DNA from: Cyclobacteriaceae bacterium
GTDB lineage: Bacteria > Bacteroidota > Bacteroidia > Cytophagales > Cyclobacteriaceae
NCBI GenBank assembly: GCA_019694875.1
Contig: JAIBBC010000001.1
Coordinates: 1,054,001 to 1,118,000 of the forward strand
DNA: 64,000 nucleotides
Direction: 5' to 3'
Within the stretch, counting starts at the first letter, position 1, and each line of letters begins with the position of its first letter. A model generated the notes under the pieces. The model saw only the letters and a program-made list of their open reading frames with translations. It did not search any database and was not told the DNA's origin. The position numbers and the translations under genes were made by a program. Shown here in pieces: positions 1 to 9,692 of this stretch.

Positions 1-1
1 A

Positions 2-913
2 GAAGAGGTAGGCTCCGAGCACCTGGCAACATTCGTAAAGGAAAACAAGGCCAAGCTAAAGGCCGATGTAATTCTGATTTCCGATACGGCAATAATTTCA
101 CTCGATCATCCGTCTATTACCGTGGGCCTGCGTGGGTTGAGTTATATGGAGGTTGAAGTAACAGGCCCTAACCGTGACCTGCATTCGGGCGTTTACGGTG
201 GAGCCGTGGCCAATCCGATCAATATACTGAGTAAGATGATTGCATCACTGCACGATGAGCAGGGCCGCGTAACCATACCCGGATTCTACGACAAAGTTGT
301 TCAGTTAAGTGCTTCCGATCGTGAGGCAATAAACAAAGCACCGTTCTCTCTAGAGAACTATAAAAAAGATCTTAACATCGATGATGTTAAAGGCGAAGAC
401 GGTTACACCACCGTTGAACGCACGGGCATTCGCCCGACACTCGATGTCAATGGAATCTGGGGGGGATATACCGGAGAAGGAGCTAAAACTGTACTGCCAT
501 CAAAAGCATACGCGAAAATTTCTATGCGGCTTGTTCCAAACCAGGAGAATAATGAAATATCAGAATTGTTTGCCAAACACTTTAAATCTATCGCGCCAAA
601 ATCGGTTAAGGTTAAAGTAACGGCCTTGCACGGTGGTCAGGCCGCTGTTACGCCTACTGATTCAAAAGCATTTAAAGCAGCCAGCGCAGCCTTTGAAGAG
701 GTTTGGGGCAAACGTCCCATCCCGACACGCGATGGAGGAAGTATTCCGATTGTGGCACTTTTTAAGAAAGAACTTGGTTTGGATACCGTGTTGATGGGGT
801 TCGGTCTCGACTCCGATGCCATCCACTCACCCAATGAACATTATGGAATCAAAAACTTTATGCTCGGTATTGAAACCATAACTGCGTTTTATAAGCATTT
901 TTCAAAATCATAG
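2..913 (+). CDS. M20-family metallopeptidase (dipeptidase), C-terminal part
   Basis: The reading frame is open from the window edge, so the N-terminus is missing. It begins with EEVGSEHL, the M20 motif that carries the catalytic general-base Glu and a metal-ligand Glu. The dimerisation (lid) domain follows, with the family phrase GPNRDLHSGVYGG. Near the end, DGGSIPIV and HSPNEHYG supply the last metal-binding His. Family members (the ArgE/DapE/CNDP group) are two-metal peptidases that cleave dipeptides or deacylate amino acids. The C-terminus is complete, ending in a helix and the stop codon. I infer a dipeptidase of the carnosinase-like branch; the substrate cannot be told from this fragment. 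Confidence 0.9.
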   Translation, partial: EEVGSEHLATFVKENKAKLKADVILISDTAIISLDHPSITVGLRGLSYMEVEVTGPNRDLHSGVYGGAVANPINILSKMIASLHDEQGRVTIPGFYDKVVQLSASDREAINKAPFSLENYKKDLNIDDVKGEDGYTTVERTGIRPTLDVNGIWGGYTGEGAKTVLPSKAYAKISMRLVPNQENNEISELFAKHFKSIAPKSVKVKVTALHGGQAAVTPTDSKAFKAASAAFEEVWGKRPIPTRDGGSIPIVALFKKELGLDTVLMGFGLDSDAIHSPNEHYGIKNFMLGIETITAFYKHFSKS

Positions 914-955
914 TGATTTTATAACCACTCCCAGTCATTATTCGTTGATCCGATC

Positions 956-3064
956 ATGAAACTTAAAAAAGCTCTCCTGCTGTCTTACTTTTTACTGATG
1001 TTGCTTGTGCAATCATTCGCGCAGGTGCTTGAACCGGCTAAGTGGTCGTGGGAGAGTTCAAAGAAGACTGTTAAAGTCGGAGAGGAGCTTGAGATAATTT
1101 TTAAAGTTTCGATCGATGACAACTGGTACATGTATGCCAATGACTTTGACCCGGAATGCGGCCCTCTCCTGACAGAGGTCAAGTTTCCGAACATAAAAGG
1201 TTTTAAAGTTGTCGGTAAGCTCAAGGCAATAAATCCTAAAACAAAGCACGATGACGTTTTCGGATGCGATGTAAAGATTTTTGAACACAACGGAGAATTC
1301 CGTCAGAAGATAAAAATCTTGTCTGCAGACGCAGTGATCTCCGGAACGTACGAAGGACAAACCTGTACCGAAGCCGGAAAGTGTATTCCTTTCGATGGTG
1401 AATTTACAGTTACCGGCATCAGCATCGCGGCTGATACGAAAGCTGAAACAAAGCAGAATCCCCAAGTAGTAAAAGAAACTACACCGAAAGAGAAACCAAA
1501 CGAGGTAAAAGAATTACAGGTCGTAGCCGACACGGTCAAAGCTCCATCGGAAACGAAGCAGCAATACAATTCGAAAATCTCGGGCCCGGTGCTCGACAAA
1601 ACGATCCTCGAAGGCAAACCAACATACGGCAATGATTCGTTCTGGACGTTGCTTGTGCTGGCGTTCATCGCGGGCTTAACGTCATTGATCACACCGTGCG
1701 TGTTCCCGATGATTCCCATGACGGTTACATTCTTCTTAAAAGACACCCAAACAAAACGGGAAGGAATCAAAAAGGCCATCATCTTCGGATTATCCATTAT
1801 TGTTTTGTATTCATCGGCCGGAACAATTTTCGCGATCCTGCTTGGGCCGGATGGCCTTAATGCGCTGGCAACAAACTGGGCACTGAACCTTTTCATTTTC
1901 GTTGTATTCCTGATTTTTGCACTCTCGTTCTTCGGGCTCTTTGAAATCAATGCACCGTACAAGCTGGTCAATAAGATCGATCAGAAGGCTGAAAAGGGTG
2001 GCCTGACCGGAGTATTCTTCATGGCGTTTACGCTCGTGCTGATTTCATTCAGTTGTACCGTGCCGATTGTGGGAAGTGTTCTTGCACTTTCTGCTGGCGG
2101 ACAGATACTGAAGCCGATCCTGATGATGTTCTCGTACTCATTGGCATTCGCATTGCCGTTTGCATTCTTTTCATTCTTTCCCGAAGTAATCAAAAGCATG
2201 CCCAAATCGGGCGGCTGGTTAAATGCTGTTAAAGTAACATTGGGCTTTGTAGAGCTTGCGCTTGCGCTGAAGTTTTTCAGCATTGCCGATCAGGCGTATC
2301 ACTGGGGCTTACTCGATCGCGACATCAACATTGCGTTGTGGATTGTTATCTTCGGATTGCTTGGCTTGTACCTGTTGGGTAAAATCAGGCTTCCGCACGA
2401 CAGCCCGATTGAAAAAGTATCTGTTCCCAGATTAATACTCGCAACACTTATTTTCACATTCGTGGTTTATCTCGTTCCCGGATTGTGGGGAGCTCCGCTA
2501 AAAGCATTGGCCGGATATCTTCCGCCACAGCACACGCATGATTTTGATCTGGCAGCCATGATTCAGGCCAAACAAAAAGGCGAGTGTGAAGAACCCAAAT
2601 ATGCCGACTTCCTTCATCTGCCTCACGGTTTAACCGGCTTCTTCGACTATGAACAAGCCATCGCATGTGCGCGTGCTCAAAACAAACCTGTGTTTATTGA
2701 TTTCACAGGCCACGGTTGTACAAACTGCAGGGAAATGGAAGCAGTTGTGTGGAGCGATCCGTCAGTCTTAAAGAGATTAAAAGAAGATTTCGTGATTGTT
2801 GCCTTGTATGTGGATGATAAAACAGAACTGCCCGAATCAGAATGGATAACTTCGAAATACGATGGCAAGGTTAAGAAGACCATCGGTAAGAAGAATGCCG
2901 ACATTCAAATAGCCAACCTCGATAACAATGCGCAGCCTTTCTATGTATTGGTTGGCCCTGACGAAAAAGTACTTGCCTGGCCGTATGGTTATGATCGTGA
3001 TGTAAAGGGCTTTGTTGAGTTCCTCGAAAGAGGAAAGAAAAAGTTTAAAGAGCGATATAATTAA
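956..3064 (+). CDS. Thiol:disulfide interchange protein DsbD-like
   Basis: This 702-residue inner-membrane protein has the DsbD three-part layout. A signal peptide ends at FAQ (about residue 23). A periplasmic DsbD-alpha/DsbC-like domain follows, with paired cysteines C137 and C143. The membrane domain has about eight helices, with the redox pair C248 (TPCVFPMIP) and C367 (SFSCTVPIVG). A C-terminal thioredoxin domain carries C588-T-N-C591. DsbD moves electrons from cytoplasmic thioredoxin across the membrane to periplasmic reductants, for disulfide repair and cytochrome c maturation. A Lys/Thr/Pro-rich linker (about 160-210) joins the alpha domain to the membrane domain. The gene follows the peptidase by 42 bases and converges on the next gene. 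Confidence 0.93.
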   Translation: MKLKKALLLSYFLLMLLVQSFAQVLEPAKWSWESSKKTVKVGEELEIIFKVSIDDNWYMYANDFDPECGPLLTEVKFPNIKGFKVVGKLKAINPKTKHDDVFGCDVKIFEHNGEFRQKIKILSADAVISGTYEGQTCTEAGKCIPFDGEFTVTGISIAADTKAETKQNPQVVKETTPKEKPNEVKELQVVADTVKAPSETKQQYNSKISGPVLDKTILEGKPTYGNDSFWTLLVLAFIAGLTSLITPCVFPMIPMTVTFFLKDTQTKREGIKKAIIFGLSIIVLYSSAGTIFAILLGPDGLNALATNWALNLFIFVVFLIFALSFFGLFEINAPYKLVNKIDQKAEKGGLTGVFFMAFTLVLISFSCTVPIVGSVLALSAGGQILKPILMMFSYSLAFALPFAFFSFFPEVIKSMPKSGGWLNAVKVTLGFVELALALKFFSIADQAYHWGLLDRDINIALWIVIFGLLGLYLLGKIRLPHDSPIEKVSVPRLILATLIFTFVVYLVPGLWGAPLKALAGYLPPQHTHDFDLAAMIQAKQKGECEEPKYADFLHLPHGLTGFFDYEQAIACARAQNKPVFIDFTGHGCTNCREMEAVVWSDPSVLKRLKEDFVIVALYVDDKTELPESEWITSKYDGKVKKTIGKKNADIQIANLDNNAQPFYVLVGPDEKVLAWPYGYDRDVKGFVEFLERGKKKFKERYN

Positions 3065-3071
3065 TTCGGAG

Positions 3072-3650
3072 CTAAAAAATTTCTATAGGAAGAACAACCT
3101 CAAAATCAACAACACTCTCGACTACATCACAATCTCCTGTTTTTGTTTTCGGTTGATGGTAAAGTGTAATTTTTATCGAACCGGTTTTTGGCACAGATGA
3201 GGTAGTCCACAAACTGGATAATCCGGTTGGTTTGCCATTTGAATCTAGATCCGAATCCGGATAACCGTTGCTGATCAATACACCGTTCGTCACCTCGAAA
3301 CAAAAAAGATGGTCATCCATTCTTCCCGGAATCGGTGCAGTAGTCCAATTCCCGTTGGAATCCCGAAATCCAAATCCCCAAAGTTCAAATCTAAACTGAG
3401 TTCCTTTTCCAAGCCCCAGCGATGAATATGTCGGTTCCAGAACCCCGTCATCATCGCTGTCGTCAAAATCCATCCATTTCGGTTCAATGCCACCTGCATA
3501 ATATGCTTCCATAAAAAAAGCGTTTATCAGTTCAGGCTTTGGAGTCTTGCGATCGTTATCGGAAGGCTTTGAATCATCCGAACACGAAACGATAACCGCA
3601 ACAGTTAGAAGAGAGGCAAGCGAGGAAACGCGTTTCAAAAGAGGATGCAT
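3072..3650 (-). CDS. Hypothetical lipoprotein
   Basis: This 192-residue protein has a lipoprotein signal: basic start, hydrophobic stretch, then VIVSC with the lipidated Cys at about residue 23, followed by an acidic SDDSKPSDND linker. The mature part is rich in aromatic residues, Gly and Asp, including a DFDDSDDDG run that could bind calcium, and it looks mostly beta. I recognise no catalytic motif or known family. It is convergent with dsbD, 7 bases away, and is probably transcribed alone. The lipobox with acidic residues after Cys resembles the surface-export signal described for Bacteroidota lipoproteins; that location is inferred. Confidence 0.75.
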   Translation of the reverse strand: MHPLLKRVSSLASLLTVAVIVSCSDDSKPSDNDRKTPKPELINAFFMEAYYAGGIEPKWMDFDDSDDDGVLEPTYSSLGLGKGTQFRFELWGFGFRDSNGNWTTAPIPGRMDDHLFCFEVTNGVLISNGYPDSDLDSNGKPTGLSSLWTTSSVPKTGSIKITLYHQPKTKTGDCDVVESVVDFEVVLPIEIF

Positions 3651-3757
3651 TGGGTATTTTCACTTAAAGATAAGACATGTAACCACACATTTGTAGTGCA
3701 TAATGTAATTTGGTTAATCCTTATGCATGTGTTTTTTTTAACAAAAACAAACTGTTT

Positions 3758-3791
3758 TTGCCGCTCATAACTTTTTAAACGGGTATATTTG
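3758..3791 (+). promoter_or_regulatory. Bacteroidota-type promoter for the OapA/M23 gene
   Basis: TTG at 3758-3760 (within a TTTTTG run) is followed after 23 bases by TATATTTG at 3784-3791. The latter is an exact match to the TAnnTTTG -7 element. Transcription would start near 3797, leaving a leader of about 30 bases before the ATG at 3828. The 177-base gap 3651-3827 holds nothing else that I can identify. Confidence 0.55.
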
Positions 3792-3827
3792 CCGTTCTAT
3801 TTTTTGGCAGAATAAATACGTGAGGCG

Positions 3828-5111
3828 ATGAAGAAATATTTAGGAAGGCTTTTTTCTGTTCTATTGATCCTGGCAGCTGCATTCGCAGCGAACATGTTTA
3901 ATCCGTACCCTGAGGTTAAGAGTCTGCGCAGCGGATACCTGGCCGATGATGTTGACTTGAATTTCAGTCAGCCGGTGTATCGGTATGGCTTGAACGTCAA
4001 CAAGCACATTGTGATTGAAGAGAAAGTAAAGAAGAATGAATTCCTCGCGGATATTCTCACGGCCTATAACGTTCCTGTAAAGCTGATTAATCAGCTTGCT
4101 GCGCTTCCGCGGAATGTTTTCGATGTCCGCAAGATCGCTCCAAATAAAAAATACACACTGTTCTGCTCTGCAGATTCGTTGCGCACTGCAAAGGCATTTG
4201 TGTACGAACCGAACCCGATTGATTACGTGGTTTTCACATTTGACGAATCATTAACAGTTGATGTATGCCAGCGTGAAGTGAAAGTGGAAGAGAAGAGCAT
4301 TTCGGGTGTTATCCAGTCTTCGCTGTCACAAACAATCAACGAGATGGGCATCTCGCATGAGTTAACCAACAAGTTCGTGGATATCTTCGCATGGCAGGTT
4401 GATTTCGCGCGTCTTCAGAAAGGTGATGTGTTTAAACTTGTTTACGAAGAAGTTTCGGTAGAAGGCCGTCCAATCGGTGTGCGCAACATCAACGGTATCT
4501 ACTTCGAACATTTTGGCTCAGGATACTATGCAATTCCATTCGATCAGGGTAACGGTCTTGATTACTTCGGTGAAGATGGTAAAAGCCTTCGCAAAGCATT
4601 ATTGAAATATCCGATCGAATTTACGCGCATCAGCTCACGCTACACGGGCCGCAGGTTCCACCCGGTTCAAAAGATTTTTAAAGCTCATCTCGGAACAGAT
4701 TTCGCAGCGCCTCAGGGAACTCCAATCCGTTCGGTTGGCGATGGTATTGTAGAAGAAGCACAATACAAGTCAAACAACGGTAACTACGTTAAGATCCGTC
4801 ACAACGGAACATACACTACTCAATACCTGCACATGTCGCGTATCGATGGTTCGGTAAGAGCCGGTACACGTGTTCGTCAGGGCCAGGTTATCGGTTATGT
4901 GGGTAGCACGGGCCTTGCCACCGGTCCGCACCTTTGCTATCGGTTCTGGAAAAATGGTGTTCAGGTCGATGCCTTACGTGTGGAACTCCCTGCATCTGAG
5001 CCGATAAAGGCCGAATATCAGGATGCGTTTGAAGAAGCCCGGGCAGCGGTTATGCTTAAGCTTGACGGAATCGCTTCGCCTGCCCAGCAATCTTTTGCAA
5101 AAGTTTTGTAG
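3828..5111 (+). CDS. M23 peptidase with OapA/LysM-like N-terminal domain
   Basis: This 427-residue protein has an N-terminal membrane anchor or signal (residues 5-22). An OapA/LysM-like segment (about 60-95) and a MepM-like middle region follow, then a C-terminal peptidase M23 domain (about 260-380). Visible active-site residues are H287 and D291 (HLGTD), H335 (QYLHMS) and H368 (GPHLC). M23 enzymes are zinc endopeptidases that cut peptidoglycan cross-links, so the likely role is cell-wall growth or remodelling. The usual HxH end of the motif reads HLC here, so the third zinc ligand would be C370 rather than His. Cys can bind zinc, so activity is still plausible. A strong promoter lies just upstream. 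Confidence 0.9.
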   Translation: MKKYLGRLFSVLLILAAAFAANMFNPYPEVKSLRSGYLADDVDLNFSQPVYRYGLNVNKHIVIEEKVKKNEFLADILTAYNVPVKLINQLAALPRNVFDVRKIAPNKKYTLFCSADSLRTAKAFVYEPNPIDYVVFTFDESLTVDVCQREVKVEEKSISGVIQSSLSQTINEMGISHELTNKFVDIFAWQVDFARLQKGDVFKLVYEEVSVEGRPIGVRNINGIYFEHFGSGYYAIPFDQGNGLDYFGEDGKSLRKALLKYPIEFTRISSRYTGRRFHPVQKIFKAHLGTDFAAPQGTPIRSVGDGIVEEAQYKSNNGNYVKIRHNGTYTTQYLHMSRIDGSVRAGTRVRQGQVIGYVGSTGLATGPHLCYRFWKNGVQVDALRVELPASEPIKAEYQDAFEEARAAVMLKLDGIASPAQQSFAKVL

Positions 5112-5213
5112 TAAACGAAAACTTTTAAGCACTCCGCATTCGTTATTTTTAACAATTGCATTTATTTATGTTCTGTCAGGATTCGTTCTGTATGAACATT
5201 ATCATTTAGTATC

Positions 5214-7517
5214 GTGCTTAAAAAACTGCTTCTTGTTGTGATGGTATTCGGCATCACTTCTGCCTTTTCTCAAAAGGTGGGGTTGGTGCTCAGCGGTGGT
5301 GGTGCCAAAGGCATCGCGCACATAGGCGTACTTAAAGCGCTCGAAGAAAACGACATCCCCATCGACTACATTGTAGGGACATCCATGGGTGGGATTATCG
5401 GTGGTTGCTATGCTGCGGGCATGAGTCCGGATGCGATTGAGCGCATGGTGTTATCGGAAGACTTTTTGCGGTGGGTTAATGGCTATCCGGAAAGTAAAGT
5501 GAACTATCACTACGCACGTTCGGAAGATGGCCCGTATTTTTTAAAGCTCAACCTTTCGCTCGACTCAACATTTTCTTTTCAATTCAATTCCAGCCTGGCA
5601 AACGATGTTTCATTAAACTTTGCGCTGGCCGAAAAAATGGCTCAGGCGGCAGCGATTTCGAATAATAATTTCGACAGCTTATTTGTGCCATTGCGGGTTG
5701 TAGCAGCCGATGTATTCACGCAATCAGAAGTTGTTTTGAAGAAAGGTTCATTAAGCGATGCGCTGCGGGCTACGCAAACCGTTCCGTTTTTTTATAATCC
5801 GATTCGGGTAGATGGCCGGTACTTATTTGACGGAGGTGTGTATAATAATTTTCCTGTTGATGTAATTCAACGCGAATTCAAACCTGACGTAATCGTTGGG
5901 TCGAATGTTTCGTCAAAGATTTTTAACGAATACCCATACGATCAGGATGATAAGCTAATCGCGAACTCGTTATTGTACATGCTGCTCGATAAGTCCGACC
6001 CTTCGGCAATTCCGGAGAGCGGAGTATACATTCAACCCGATCTGGAGGGGTACAGCTCACTTGAATTTAAGTTTGCCCGCGCACTCATCGACAGCGGATA
6101 TGCCCAAACCATGCGCAAGATGCCAGAGCTGAAGAAGAAAATTGCCACACGAACTACATGTGAAGATGTGGTTGCAAAACGCAATGTGTTCAATAATCAG
6201 AACAAGCCCTGGATTTTCGAAAAACTCACGTTCAAGTCTTTTAACTCGAAGCAGCGCAAATACATCCGCAGAATCTTCAAGATTGGCTCCGTAAGAAAGA
6301 AACCATTGTATTATCACAACATCCGCGAAGGTTATTATAAGCTTGCGTCTGAACCTTACTTCTCGAACGTTTATCCCTCAATGCCTTTTAGTAAAACGTC
6401 CAATAAATTCGTGCTTCAGCTAACAAAACGTTCGCAAAAGAATTTTCAGGTCGACTTCGGAGGCGTTATTGCAACCCGCGACATCAGTAACATCGCATTG
6501 GGACTTAACTATTATTATTTCAACAACCTGCTCACCCATGCATTTGCCGGGTTTCAGACGGGCAGCTTTTATAAATCGGCAATTCTGCGCACGCGTTTTG
6601 ATTTCCCGATTCTCGATCGTTTTTATCTTCAGCCCGAGGCCGTGTTTAACGGATGGGATTACACCGAAGGCATTGATATCCTGAAAGAGAAGAATACACC
6701 AACCGTGTTAAAGCGTTTCGACAGAAGAGTCGGCCTGCACTTTGGAAAAGCAGTGGGTAAGCAGTTTAAGGTTGATATGGCCTTTGAAGCATTTAACAAT
6801 GATGACTACTACGGCAACAAAAAGGTTTTTATAAGCTCCGATACACTGGATCATCTGCGATTGGAAGGATTTAAAACCGGCACGACTTTTTCAATGAACG
6901 ATCTCAATCGGAAGCAATATGCATCGTATGGCAAAGCATACTCCGTCAGTGCGAATTTTTACTACGTGAAAGAAGATTACAGTCCGGGCAACACCGCTGA
7001 CGACAGTAAGGTTGTAACCTCTGCGGAACACAAGTGGTTTCGTATCAAAGCTACTGCCGAACACTATTTTACCCGCGGCTGGTATCGGCCCGGTGTCTAT
7101 GCAGAAGCAGTACTGTCCAACCAAAAATTCTTCACCAATTATTACGGAACGATAATTAACGCCCCCGCTTTTTTTCCGCTGCAGGATAGCCGCACGCTTT
7201 TGCTGGAAAACTTCCGCGCTTTTAACTATGCAGCATTCGGGGTGAGAAATGTTTTTACGATCAAAGACAAACTGGACTTCCGCCTGGAGGCTTATGCGTT
7301 TAAACCATTTGAACATATTATGGAAGCCGGCAATCAGGATGCTGTTGACCAGATGGAGTTTACCCAGGTTTTCTTTGCCGGTACCGGAAGCGTGGTCTTC
7401 CATTCACCGGTTGGTCCGGTCGCATTGAGCGTCAACTACTATGATGATGCCGAAAACAAGTTTGGAGTGCTGATGCATGTAGGGTTTTTACTGTTCAAAA
7501 ACCATATCCTAGAGTAA
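5214..7517 (+). CDS. Patatin-like phospholipase with C-terminal outer-membrane barrel (type Vd-like)
   Basis: This 767-residue protein starts at GTG and has a signal peptide ending at FSQ. The patatin domain (about 20-310) has the oxyanion loop GGGAKG (28-33), the nucleophile elbow GTSMG with S57, and the catalytic Asp in DGG (D206). The rest carries a POTRA-like segment (about 330-400) and then long alternating beta-strands ending in a hydrophobic, barrel-like C-terminus, like the BamA/TamA family. The known relatives PlpD and FplA are type Vd autotransporters whose lipase domain crosses, or stays attached to, their own barrel. It should hydrolyse phospholipid acyl chains at or beyond the outer membrane. 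GTG was chosen because it directly precedes the signal peptide. Confidence 0.87.
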   Translation: MLKKLLLVVMVFGITSAFSQKVGLVLSGGGAKGIAHIGVLKALEENDIPIDYIVGTSMGGIIGGCYAAGMSPDAIERMVLSEDFLRWVNGYPESKVNYHYARSEDGPYFLKLNLSLDSTFSFQFNSSLANDVSLNFALAEKMAQAAAISNNNFDSLFVPLRVVAADVFTQSEVVLKKGSLSDALRATQTVPFFYNPIRVDGRYLFDGGVYNNFPVDVIQREFKPDVIVGSNVSSKIFNEYPYDQDDKLIANSLLYMLLDKSDPSAIPESGVYIQPDLEGYSSLEFKFARALIDSGYAQTMRKMPELKKKIATRTTCEDVVAKRNVFNNQNKPWIFEKLTFKSFNSKQRKYIRRIFKIGSVRKKPLYYHNIREGYYKLASEPYFSNVYPSMPFSKTSNKFVLQLTKRSQKNFQVDFGGVIATRDISNIALGLNYYYFNNLLTHAFAGFQTGSFYKSAILRTRFDFPILDRFYLQPEAVFNGWDYTEGIDILKEKNTPTVLKRFDRRVGLHFGKAVGKQFKVDMAFEAFNNDDYYGNKKVFISSDTLDHLRLEGFKTGTTFSMNDLNRKQYASYGKAYSVSANFYYVKEDYSPGNTADDSKVVTSAEHKWFRIKATAEHYFTRGWYRPGVYAEAVLSNQKFFTNYYGTIINAPAFFPLQDSRTLLLENFRAFNYAAFGVRNVFTIKDKLDFRLEAYAFKPFEHIMEAGNQDAVDQMEFTQVFFAGTGSVVFHSPVGPVALSVNYYDDAENKFGVLMHVGFLLFKNHILE

Positions 7518-7643
7518 ACACCTGTTTTCCACGGTATACTGACTGAGCCGGGGGCTTATTTTTGACCCTCCAATGTATTATTTTCGGTCAATTTTAAATT
7601 TTTGCCTAAGTTTATTGTTTGGAATTTAACCGTCTGGAGACTC

Positions 7644-9680
7644 ATGAAGAGACTACTACCTGTACTCACGATCTTATTAACCTTGTCTTATGGAGCTTCT
7701 GCACAGGTGGTGCAATGGGCGTCAAAAGTCATTGATTTTTCGTCAGAATTGACCCACGCCCAATATTCGGCTCAGCAAGCTTTAGGGAAACCCAATGTAA
7801 TGCCTGCGGGTGGCGACAATCCGAATGCCTGGATGCCTGACAAGGCCAACCGAAAAGAATTTTTAAAACTCGGCTTCGACAAGCCGATGAGTATTAAACA
7901 AATCGCCATTGCAGAATCTTTTAATCCGAGCGCGTTGTACCGGATACTGGTCTATGATGAAACAGGAAAGGAGTATGAACTGAGCACGTTTAATCCGATG
8001 GCGATTCCAATGAAAGGCAGGATGATGAACTTCTTCCTCGAGCCAACAACATATAAAGTAGCCGCCATAAAACTCGAATTTGATGGCGCGGCAGTGCCGG
8101 ACTATTACGCTATCGATGCGGTAGCCATTTCGGATTCCAATTACCCTATTGTTGCATTCATTCCCACACCTGAGCTTCTGGCTTCCGGTATTGTTACAGA
8201 AGTTCTTGACAAAAACGTGAACAGTGATGTGAACGAATTGAATCCGATTCTTTCTCCTGACGGAAAAACACTTTACTTCAGCCGCAGCAATCACCCTGAT
8301 AACTCCGGTGGTAAAAAAGACAAAGAAGACATTTGGTACTCTGAACTCGGAGCAGATGGAAAATGGCAGTTAGCGAAAAACGCAGGCGCACCATTGAACA
8401 ATGAATATCCCAACTTCGTAAGCTCGATCAGTTCAACAACACCCGATGGAAAGTCGGTTATCATGCTGTTGGGAAATAAGTATGATGAAAAAGGCGACAG
8501 CAAACTGGCCGGAGTTTCCATGAGCTCAAATGTGGGCGGCAACTGGACAAAACCTGTTGCGCTTAAAATTGAAGATGACTATAACTTCCACGAAAAGGCG
8601 AACTACTTCCTCGCGAATAACAGAAAAACGCTGTTGATGTCTGTACAACGCGAAGATTCACGAGGCGATCGCGACTTGTATGTTTCTTTTATGAAGGCCG
8701 ACAGCAGCTGGTCTCGCCCGTTGAATCTGGGAGCAGTTGTTAACACAGCAGGTGAAGAATCTGCGCCATTCCTGGCGTTGGATGACAAAACACTTTATTT
8801 CTCTTCAAACGGGTTCAGTGGCTATGGCGGCAGTGACATTTACGTTACTAAACGATTAGACGACACATGGACAAACTGGTCAGAGCCTGAAAACCTTGGG
8901 CCGGATATCAACTCACCTAAGGAAGATTTGTTCTTCAACATTCCTTCCAACAGTGAATACGCTTATTACTCACGGGGCGTGTCAGACAACAACACCGACA
9001 TTTTCAGAATCAAGCTGCCAATTATGAGAAGCCCGGAAGTGTGGGTAACGGTACGTGGCAAGCTTGTCGATGGAAGAACGGGTGAGCCGATTGGTGCTAA
9101 AATTATTTATGAACGCCTGCCTGATGGAACCGATGTAGGTATCGCACAATCCGATCCTAAAACCGGTGAATATGAAATTAAACTTCCTGCCGGCCATCTT
9201 TACGGCATTCGTGCAGAGGCAGACGGACACATTTCGGAAAGTCAGAATCTGGATCTTCGTGATGCAAAGGGCGACAAGATTATTACCGGGCAGGATTTCA
9301 GACTGCAGCCGATCAACGTAACACCAATCGATTCAGGTGTGCGCGTAACACTGAACAATATCTTCTTTGACTTCGATCAGGTAACGCTAAAAGCCGAGTC
9401 ATATCCCGAGCTCGATCGCATCATGAAACTGATGGGCGAGCGCGCAACAATGACAATCGAAATCGATGGCCATGCCGATGCAACCGGCCCGGAACAATAC
9501 AACCTGGAACTTTCCAAGCGTAGAGCTGCAGCGGTTCAAAAATACCTGACGGGTAAGGGAGTGGATTCATCGCGGGTAACGATCGCATTCTTTGGAGAAA
9601 CAAAACCATTAGTTCCGAATACAACCAAAGAGAACAGGCGCAAAAACCGCAGGGTGGAATTTGTAATCGTGAAACCATAA
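7644..9680 (+). CDS. PorE-like OmpA-family protein with propeller and regulatory-like domains
   Basis: I place the start at the ATG at 7644, which gives 678 residues and a clean signal peptide ending GASAQ; a TTG at 7602 in frame would bury it. A discoidin/F5-8-like beta-domain comes first (about 25-140). PD40/TolB-type propeller repeats follow (about 165-445; LSPDGKTLYFSR, LALDDKTLYFSS). Next is a carboxypeptidase-regulatory-like domain (about 465-550), then an OmpA C-terminal peptidoglycan-binding domain (about 565-678; IDGHADATG, NRRVEFV). Propeller, CRD and OmpA in that order match PorE, the T9SS protein tethering the machinery to peptidoglycan, but PorE has N-terminal TPRs and a lipobox, which I do not see here. 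A PorE-related or general envelope-anchoring role is inferred. Confidence 0.82.
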   Translation: MKRLLPVLTILLTLSYGASAQVVQWASKVIDFSSELTHAQYSAQQALGKPNVMPAGGDNPNAWMPDKANRKEFLKLGFDKPMSIKQIAIAESFNPSALYRILVYDETGKEYELSTFNPMAIPMKGRMMNFFLEPTTYKVAAIKLEFDGAAVPDYYAIDAVAISDSNYPIVAFIPTPELLASGIVTEVLDKNVNSDVNELNPILSPDGKTLYFSRSNHPDNSGGKKDKEDIWYSELGADGKWQLAKNAGAPLNNEYPNFVSSISSTTPDGKSVIMLLGNKYDEKGDSKLAGVSMSSNVGGNWTKPVALKIEDDYNFHEKANYFLANNRKTLLMSVQREDSRGDRDLYVSFMKADSSWSRPLNLGAVVNTAGEESAPFLALDDKTLYFSSNGFSGYGGSDIYVTKRLDDTWTNWSEPENLGPDINSPKEDLFFNIPSNSEYAYYSRGVSDNNTDIFRIKLPIMRSPEVWVTVRGKLVDGRTGEPIGAKIIYERLPDGTDVGIAQSDPKTGEYEIKLPAGHLYGIRAEADGHISESQNLDLRDAKGDKIITGQDFRLQPINVTPIDSGVRVTLNNIFFDFDQVTLKAESYPELDRIMKLMGERATMTIEIDGHADATGPEQYNLELSKRRAAAVQKYLTGKGVDSSRVTIAFFGETKPLVPNTTKENRRKNRRVEFVIVKP

Positions 9681-9692
9681 AAACTTAGCTGT

